NCBI GenBank assembly: GCA_947650365.1
Contig: CANTAL010000147.1
Location: 620,001 to 684,000 of the forward strand
Direction of reading: 5' to 3'
DNA: 64,000 nt
From: Chamaelirium japonicum
Taxonomy: Eukaryota; Streptophyta; Magnoliopsida; Liliales; Melanthiaceae
The notes beneath the pieces were generated by a model. That model was not told the DNA's origin and made no database searches. It saw only the letters and a list, made by a program, of their open reading frames with translations. This document shows positions 54,901 through 64,000 of this stretch, in pieces. The number at the start of each line of letters is the position of its first letter. Position 1 is the stretch's first letter. The position numbers and the translations under genes were made by a program.

Positions 54901-57004
54901 GATCCATTCTAATTCATTCGCACGAATATATCCATTCTAGTTCATTCGTACGATCCTGAATTAGAATGGATCGTACGAATGAATGGATCGTGCTAATGAA
55001 TTAGAATGGAATATACGAATGAATTAGAATGGATCATACGAATTAATTAGAATGGATCATACGAATGAATTAGAATGGATCGTATGAATTAGAATGGATC
55101 GTACGAATGAATTAGAATGGATCGTGCGAATGAATTAGAATGGATCGTACGAATGAATTAGAATGGATACATTTGTGCGAATGAATTAGAATGGATCGTA
55201 TGAATGAATTAGAATGGATCGTACGAATGAATTAGAATGGATCGTGCGAATGAATTAGAATGGATCGTACGAATGAATTAGAATGGATCGTGTGAAAGAA
55301 TTAGAATGGATCGTACGAATGAATTAGAATGGATCGTGCGAATGAATTAGAATGGATCGTACGAATGAATTAGAATGGATACATTCATGCGAATGAATTA
55401 GAATGGATCGGACGAATGAATTAGAATGGATCGTACGAATGAGTAAGAATGGATCGTATGAATGAAATAGAATAGATCGTACGAATGAATTAGAATAGAT
55501 CGTACGAAGGAATTAGAATGGATCGTACGAATGAATTAGAATGGATATATTCGTGCAAATGAATTAGAATGGATCGTATGAATGTATTAGAATGGATCGT
55601 ATGAGTGAATTAGAATGGATCGTACGAATGAATTAGAATGGATTGTATGAATGAATTAGAATGGATACATTCGTGTGAATGAATTAGAATGGATCATATG
55701 AATGAATTAGAATGGATCGTGCGAATGAATTAGAATGGATCGTACGAATGAATTAGAATGGATACATTTGTGCGAATGAATTAGAATGGATCGTACGAAT
55801 GAATTAGAATGGATCGTGCGAATGAATTAGAATGGATCGTACGAATAAATTAGAATGGATCGTACGAATGAACTAGAATGGATACATTCGTGCGAATGAA
55901 TTAGAATGGATCGTACGAATGAATTAGAATGGATCGTACAAATGAATTAGAATGGATCTTACGATTGAATTAGAATGGATCGTACGAATGAATTAGAATG
56001 GATCGTACAAATGAATTAGAATGGATCTTATAAATGAATTAGATTGGATCGTACGAATAAATTAGAATGGATCGTTTGAATGGTTTAGAATGGATACATT
56101 CGTGCGAATGAATTAGAATGGATCGGACGAATGAATTAGAATGGATCGTATGAATGGATTAGAATGGATACATTCGTGCGAATGAATTAGAATGGATCAT
56201 ACGAATGAGTAAGAATGGATCGTACGAATGAAATAGAATGGATTGTACGAATGAATTAGAATGGATCATGCGAATGAATTTGAATGGATCGTACGAATGA
56301 ATTAGAATGGATCGTGCTAATGAATTAGAATTGATCGTACGAATGAAATAAAATGGATTGTACGAATGATTTAGAATGGATCGTACGAATGAATTAGAAT
56401 GGATCGTACGAATGATTTAGAATGGATACATTCGTGTGAATGAATTAGAATGGATCATATGAATGAGTAAGAATGGATCGTACGAATGAAATAGAATGGA
56501 TTGTACGAATGAATTAGAATGGATTCGAACGAATGAATTAGAATGGATACATTCGTGCGAATGAATTAAAATGGATCGTACCAATGAGTAAGAATGGATC
56601 GTACGAATGAAATAGAATTGATTATGCGAATGAATTAGAATGGATCGTACGAATGAATTAGAATGGATCGTACGAATGAATTAGAATGGATCATACGAAT
56701 TAATTAGAATGGATCATACGAATGAATTAGAATGGATCGTATGAATGAATTAGAATGGATCGTACGAATGAATTAGAATGGATCATACAAATTAATTAGA
56801 ATAGATCGTACGAATGAATTAGAATGGATCGTACGAATGAATTAGAATGGATCGTACGAATGAATTAGAATGGATACATTTGTGCGAATGAATTAGAATG
56901 GATCGTACGAATGGATTAGAATGGATCGTACGAATGGATTAGAATGGATACATTCGTGCGAATGAATTAGAATGGATTGTATGAATGAATTAGAATGGAT
57001 CGTA
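51933..57004. repeat. Copy-2 blocks matching 14967-20038
   Basis: R to 52310, F to 52782, R to 54143, F to 54956, R to 57004. All five flips are at the same bases as in copy 1 after subtracting 36966. Confidence 0.88.
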
Positions 57005-60000
57005 CAATCCATTCGAATTCATTCGCACGATCCATTCTAATTCATTCGTACGATCCATTCTAATTCATTCATACGATCCATTCTAATTCATTCGTACGAT
57101 CCATTCTAATTCATTCGCAATCTATTCTAATTCATTCGTACGAATGGATACATTCGTGTGAATGAATTAGAATGGATCGTGTGAAAGAATTAGAATGGAT
57201 TGTACGAATGAATTAGAATGGATCGTACGAATGAATTAGAATGGTTACATTCATGCGAATGAATTAGAATAGATCGTGCGAATGAATTAGAATAGATTCG
57301 TACGAATGAATTAGAATGGATACATTCGTGCGAATGAATTAGAATGTATCGTACCAATGAGTAAGAATGGATCGTACGAATGAAATAGAATGGATTGTGC
57401 GAATGAATTAGAATGGATCGCACGAATGTATCCATTCTAATTCATTCGTACGATCCATTCTAATTCATTCGTACGATCCATTCTAATTCATTCGTATGAT
57501 CCATTCTAATCAATTCGTATGATCCATTCTAATTCATTCGTACGATCCATTCTAATTCATTCATACAATCCATTCTAATTCATTCGTACGATCCATTCTA
57601 ATTCACTCATACGATCCATTCTAATACATTCATACGATCCATTCTAATTCATTTGCACGAATATATCCATTCTAATTCATTCGTACAATCCATTCTAATT
57701 CCTTCGTACGATCCATTCTAATTCATTCGTACGATCTATTCTAATTCATTCGTCCGATCCATTCTAATTCATTCGTACGAATGAATTAGAATGGATACAT
57801 TCGTGGGAATGAATTAGAATGGATACATTCGTGCGAAAGAATTAGAATAGATCGTATGAATTAATTAGAATGGATCCTATGAATGAATTAGAATGGATCG
57901 TGCGAATGAATTAGAATAGATCGTACGAATGAATTAGAATGGATCATGCTAATGAATTAGAATTGATCGAACGAATGAATTAGCATGGATCGTGCTAATG
58001 AATTAGAATGGATCGTACGAATGAATTATAATGGATCAAATGAATGAATTAGAATGGTTACATTCATGCGAATGAATTAGAATGGATCGTACAAATGGAT
58101 TAGAATAGATACATTCGAGCGAATGAATTAGAATGGATCGTACGAATGAATTAGAATGGATCGTACGAATAAATTAGAATGGATACATTCCTCTTATGAA
58201 TTAGAATGGATCATACGAATGAGTAAGAATTGATCGTACGAATGAAATAGAATAGATTGTACGAACGAAATTAGAATGGATTCGTACGAATTAATTAGAA
58301 TGGATCGTACGAATGAATTAGAATGGATCATACGAATTAATTAGAATGGATCGTACGAATGAATTAGAATGGATCGTACGAATGAATTAGAATGGATACA
58401 TTCGTGCGAATGAATTAGAATGGATCGGACGAATGAATTAGAATAGATCGTACGAATGAATTAGAATGGATCGTACAAATGGATTAGAATGGATACATTC
58501 GTACGAATGAATTAGAATGGATTGTATGAATGAATTAGAATGGATCGTACGAATGAATTAGAATGGATCATACGAATGAATTAGAATGGATCGTACGAAA
58601 GGATTAGAATGGATTGTACGAATGAATTAGATTAGAATGGATCGTGTGAAAGAATTAGAATGGATTGTATGAATGAATTAGAATGGATCGTATGAATGAA
58701 TTAGAATGGATCGTGCGAATGAATTAGAATTGATCGAACGAATGAATTAGCATGGATCGTGCTAATGAATTAGAATGGAACGTACGAATGAATTAGAATG
58801 GATCGTGTGAAAGAATTAGAATGGATTGTATGAATGAATTAGAATGAATTCGTACGATCCATTCGAATTCATTCGCACGATCCATTCTAATTCATGCATA
58901 CGATCCATTCTATTTCATTCAATCCATTCTAATTCTTTCACACAATCCATTCTAATTCATTCGGCGGATCCATTCTAATTCATTCGTACAATCCATTCTA
59001 ATCCATTCGTACGATCCATTCTAATTCATTCGTACGATCCATTCTAATTCATTCGTACGATCCATTCTAATTCATTCATACAATCCATTCCAATTCATTC
59101 GCACAAGTGTATCCATTCTAATCCATTCGTACGATCCATTCTAATTCATTCGTAAGATCCATTCTAATTCATTCGTACGATCCATTCTAATTCATTCGTA
59201 CGATCCATTCTAATTCATTCGTACGATCCATTCTAATTCATTCGCACGAATGTATCCATTCTAATTCATTCATACAATCCATTCTATTTCATTCGTACGA
59301 TCCGTTCTTACTCATTCGTTTGATCCATTCTAATTCATTCGTATGATCCATTCTAATTCATTCGTACGATCCATTCTAATTCATTCGCACGATCCATTCT
59401 AATTCATTCATACGATCCATTCTAATTCATTCATACGATCCATTCTAATTCATTCCTACATTCCATTCTAATTCATTCGCCTGATCCATTCTAATTCATT
59501 CATAAGATCCATTCTATTCGAATGGATCATGCGATCCATTCGAATTCATTCGCACGATCCATTCTAATTCATTCATACGATCCATTCTAATTCATTCATA
59601 CAATGCATTCTAATTCTTTCCCACGATCCATTCGAATTCATAGGTACGATCCATTCTAATTCATCCGTACAATCCATTCTATTTCATTTGTACGATCCAT
59701 TCTTACTCATTCGTATGATCCATTCTTACTCATTCGTACGATCCATTCTGATTCATTCGTACAATCTATTCTAATTCATTCGTACGATCCATTCTAATTC
59801 ATTCGTACGATCGTACGAATGAATTAGAATGGATCGTACGGAATGAATTAGAATGGATCGTACGAATGAATTAGAATGGATCATACGAATGAGTAAGAAT
59901 GGATCATACGAATGAAATAGAATGGATTGTACGAATAAATTAGAATGGATCGTACAAATGAATTAGAATGGATCGTACAAATAAATTAGAATGGATCATA

Positions 60001-63000
60001 CGAATGAATTAGAATGGATCGTGTGAAAGAATTAGAATGGATTGTATGAATGAATTAGAATAGATCGTATGAATGAATTAGAATGGATCGTACGAATGAA
60101 TTAGAATGGATCGTACGAATGAACTAGAATGGATACATACGTGTGAATGAATTAGAATGGATCGTACGAAGGAATTAGAATGGATCGTATGAATGAATTA
60201 GAATCGATCGTTCGAATGAATTAGAATAGATCGTACGAATGAATTAGAATGGATCGTACGAAGGAATTAGAATGGATCGTACGAATGAATTAGAATGGAT
60301 ATATTCGTGCAAATGAATTAGAATGGATCGTATGAATGTATAAGAATGGATCGTACGAATGAATTAGAATGGATTCGTACGAATGAATTAGAATGGATAC
60401 ATTCGTGCGAATGAATTAGAATGGATCGTACCAATGAGTAAGAATGGATCGTATGAATGAATAGAATGGATCGTATGAATGAATTAGAATGGACACATTC
60501 GTGTGAATGAATTAGAATGGATCGTATGAATGAATTAGAATAGATTTTGTGAATGAATTAGAACTGATCGTACGAATGAATTAGAATGGATACATTCGTG
60601 CGAATGAATTAGAATGGATTGTATGAATGAATTAGAATGGATCCTATGAATGAATTAGAATGGATCGTACGAATGAATTAGAATGGATCGTACGAATGTA
60701 TTAGAATGGATCTTACGAATGAAATAGAATAGATTGTACGAATGAATTAGAATGGATTCGTATAAATAAATTAGAATGGATACATTCGTGCGAATGAATT
60801 AGAATGGATCATACCAATGAGTAAGAATGGATCGTACGAATGAAATAGAATGGATTGTGCGAATTAATTAGAATGGATCGCACGAATGTATCCATTCTAA
60901 TTCATTCATACGATCCATTCTAATTCATTCGTACAATCCATGCTAATTAATTCGTATGATCCATTCTAATTCATTCGTACGATCCATTCTAATTCATTCA
61001 TACAATCCATTCTATTTCATTCGTACAATCCATTCTAATTCACTCATACGATCCATTCTAATACATTCATACAATCCATTCTATTTCATTCGTACGATCC
61101 ATTCTTACTCATTCGTACGATCCATTCTAATTCATTCACACGAATGTATCCATTCGTACGAATGAATTAGAATAGATCGTACGAATGAATTAGAATGGAT
61201 CGTACGAAGGAATTAGAATGGATCGTACGAATGAATTAGAATGGATATATTCGTGCAAATGAATTAGAATGGATCGTATGAATGTATTAGAATGGATCGT
61301 ATAAGTGAATTAGAATGGATCGTACGAATGAATTAGAATGGATTGTATGAATGAATTAGAATGGGTCGTACGAATGAATTAGAATGGATCGTGTGAATGA
61401 ATTAGAATGGATCGGACGAATGAATTAGAATGGATCGTACGAATGAATTAGAATGGATCGTACGAATAAATTAGAATGGATACATTCGTCCGAATGAATT
61501 AGAATGGATCATACGAATGAGTAAGAATGGATCGTGCGAATGAAATAGAATAGATTGTACGAATGAATTAGAATGGATCGTGCAAATGAATTAGAATGGA
61601 TCGTACGAATGAATTAGAATGGATCGTACGAATGAATTAGAATGGATCGTGCGAATGAATTCGAATGGATCATACGAATGAATTAGAATGGATACCTTTG
61701 TGCAAATGAATTAGAATGGATCGTATGAATGAATTAGAATGGATCGTATGAGTGAATTAGAATGGATAGTACGAATGAAGTAGAATGGATCGTATGAATG
61801 AATTAGAATGGATACATTCGTGCGAATGAATTAGAATGGATCGTATGAATGAATTAGAATAGATTGTGCGAATGAATTAGAATGGATCGTACGAATGAAT
61901 TAGAATGGATACATTCGTGCGAATAAATTAGAATGGATCGTACGAATGAATTTGAATGTATCGTACGAATGGATTAGAATGGATCCTACGAATGGATTAG
62001 AATGGATACCTTTGTGCATATGAATTAGAATGGATCGTATGAATGAATTAGAATGGATCGTAGAATGGATCGTACGAATGAATTAGAATGAATTAGAATG
62101 GATCGTACGAATGAATTAGAATAGATCATAGGAATGAATTAGAATGGATCGTGCAAATGAATTAGAATGGATACATTCGTGCGAATGAATTAGAATGGAT
62201 CGGACGAATGAATTAGAATGGATCGTACGAATGAGTAAGAATGGATCGTACGAATGAAATAGAATAGATCGTACGAATGAATTAGAATGGATCGTACGAA
62301 GGAATTAGAATGGATCGTACGAATGAATTAGAATGGATATATTCATGCAAATGAATTAGAATGGATCGTATGAATGTATTAGAATGGATCGTATGAGTGA
62401 ATTAGAATGGATCGTACGAATGAATTAGAATGGATCGTATGAATGAATTAGAATGGATACATTCGTGTGAATGAATTAGAATCGATCGTATGAATGAATT
62501 AGAATAGATTTTGTGAATGAATTAGAACTGATCGTACGAATGAATTAGAATGGATACATTCGAGCGAATGAATTAGAATGAATTAGAATGGATCGGACGA
62601 ATTAATTAGAATGGATCGTACGAATGAATTAGAATGGATCAAATGAATGAATTAGAATGGTTACATTCATGCAAATGAATTAGAATGGATCGTACGAATG
62701 GATTAGAATGGATACATTCGTGCGAATGAATTAGACTGGATCATACGAATGAGTAAGAATGGATCGTACGAATGAAATAGAATGGATTGTACGAATGAAT
62801 TAGAATGGATCGTGCGAATGAATTTGAATGGATCGTACGAATGAATTAGAATGGATCGTGCTAATGAATTAGAATTCATCGTACGAATGAAATAGAATGG
62901 ATTGTACGAATGATTTAGAATGGATCGTACGAATGAATTAGAATGGATCGTACGAATGATTTAGAATGGATACATTCGTGCGAATGAATTAGAATGGATC

Positions 63001-64000
63001 ATACGAATGAGTAAGAATGGATCGTACGAATGAAATAGAATGGATTGTACGAATGAATTAGAATGGATTCGTACGAATGAATTAGAATGGATACATTCGT
63101 GCGATCCATTCTAATTCACTCATACGATCTATTCTAATTCATTCATAAAATCCATTCTAATTCTTTCACACGATCCATTCTAATTCATTCGTACGATCCA
63201 TTCTAATTCATTCGCACAATCCATTCTATTTCATTCGTACGATCCATTCTTACTCATTGGTACGATCCATTCTAATTCATTGGCACGAATGTATCCATTC
63301 TAATTCATTCGTACGAATCCATTCTAATTCATTCGTACAATCTATTCTATTTCATTCGTACGATCCATTCTTACTCATTCGTATGATCCATTCTAATTCA
63401 TTCGGACGAATGTATCCATTCTAATTTATTCGTACGATCCATTCTAATTCATTCGTACGATCCATTCTAATTCATTCGTACGATCCATTCTAATTCATTT
63501 GTCCGATCCATTCTAATTCATTCTCACGAATGTATCCATTCTAATTCATTCGTACGATCCATTCTAATTCATTCGTACGATCCATTCTAATTCATTCGTA
63601 AGATCCATTCTAATTCATTCGTACGATCCATTCTAATTCATTCGTACGATCCATTCTAATTCCTTCGTACGATCCATTCTAATTTATTCGTACGATCCAT
63701 TCTAATTCATTCGTACGATCCATTCTAATTCCTTCGTACGATCCATTCTAATTCATTCGTACGATCCATTCTAATTCATTCGCGCAATCTATTCTAATTC
63801 ATTCGTACGATCCATTCTAATTCATTCGTACGATCCATTCTAATTCATTCGCACGATCCATTCTAATTCATTCGCGCAATCTATTCTAATTCAATCGCAC
63901 GATCCATTCTAATTCATTCGTACGATCTATTCTAATTCTTTCACACGATCCATTCTAATTCATTCGTACAATCTATTCTAATTCATTCGTACGATCTATT
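57005..64000. repeat. Copy-2 blocks matching 20039-27034
   Basis: F to 57140, R to 57422, F to 57776, R to 58847, F to 59517, R to 59531, F to 59810, R to 60882, F to 61157, R to 63102, F to the end. The window stops inside an F block that in copy 1 continues to 27272. Confidence 0.88.
59781..59840. repeat. Copy-2 instance of the 60-bp palindrome
   Basis: Centre between 59810 and 59811; same arms and same extra G on the right flank as at 22815-22874, so the asymmetry predates the 37-kb duplication. Confidence 0.94.

Larger units (their letters stand above)
1..64000. repeat. Continuous 23/28-bp satellite array filling the window
   Basis: Every part of the window can be read as head-to-tail copies of one 23-bp monomer, its 28-bp variant, or their reverse complements; I saw no unique sequence, transposon end, poly-A tract or gene. 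The ATTC strand is pyrimidine-rich (15 of 23 bases) and the monomer is about 35% GC. The bulk of the array is probably transcriptionally silent heterochromatin, but that is inference. Array length, higher-order structure and lack of coding potential are typical of eukaryotic satellites. I do not recognise the family and cannot name the host. Confidence 0.97.
39481..64000. repeat. Second, incomplete copy of the ~36.97-kb higher-order unit
   Basis: Matches 2612-27034 with only scattered single-base differences, about one per kb in the parts I compared. Examples: 42869 region GAAAGG against GAATGG, 45061 region GATACA against GATCCA, and 50812 T against C at 13846. It runs off the window end still in register (64000 corresponds to 27034). 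All orientation switches and palindromes of copy 1 are retained, which points to very recent duplication or strong homogenisation. Confidence 0.93.

Noticed and set aside
1..64000. CRISPR array
   Set aside because: Repeats are contiguous, with no unique spacers, no leader and no cas genes, and they change strand many times.
1..64000. CENP-B box in the monomer
   Set aside because: TTCGTACGATCC shares only TTCG and a following A with the box core TTCGNNNNANNCGGG; the required CGGG is missing in all units I read.
1..64000. Telomeric repeat or ageing telomere array
   Set aside because: TTAG occurs only inside GAATTAGAATGG; no run of any known telomere hexamer or heptamer.

Overview
The window is satellite DNA from end to end. 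I found no gene, RNA gene or transposon and no stretch of unique sequence. It suggests a block of eukaryotic heterochromatin (pericentromeric, subtelomeric or sex-chromosome-like), but nothing in it identifies the taxon. The array is built from a 23-bp monomer (A: GTACGATCC followed by ATTCTAATTCATTC; 8 of 23 bases are G or C; two CpGs per unit) and a 28-bp relative (B), which carries GCACG plus an inserted AATGT in place of GTACG. Below, F means the pyrimidine-rich ATTC strand lies on +, and R means the GAAT strand lies on +.

Orientation flips between F and R about 73 times. Blocks run from about 15 bp to about 2.1 kb. Most flips sit on the CGTACG dyad or a one-base derivative (CATACG, CGCACG, CGTACA). 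Several flips are true foldbacks whose arms share rare variants: 3564-3750, 12351-12545, 22815-22874 (a 60-bp perfect palindrome) and 26030-26423. One pair of related foldbacks (12.4 kb and 32.2 kb) differs by a substitution present at paired positions in both arms.

The large-scale structure is nested. Positions 2612-39480 start again at 39481 and run to the window end (offset 36869, then 36966 after a 97-bp indel), with roughly one substitution per kb in the parts I compared by eye. So the window holds about 1.7 copies of a ~36.97-kb unit. Inside it, 1-4.5 kb is an older, more divergent copy of 4.54-8.8 kb. Positions 24.4-27.9 kb are copied at 36.0-39.5 kb (offset 11601), and 24.2-30 kb holds two tandem ~3.2-kb units. 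The region 27.9-36 kb is seen once as a whole, although parts resemble 12.4-13 kb and 17.1-17.7 kb.

The only open frames are repeat shadows. In F orientation every frame meets TAA about every 69 bp, so frames stay open only where the TAATTC segment is mutated (TATTTC, TTACTC). One such frame is cut by a stop in its second copy. The main interest is mechanistic: a short palindrome-cored monomer that repeatedly folds back, flips and re-amplifies at scales from about 11 bp to 37 kb.
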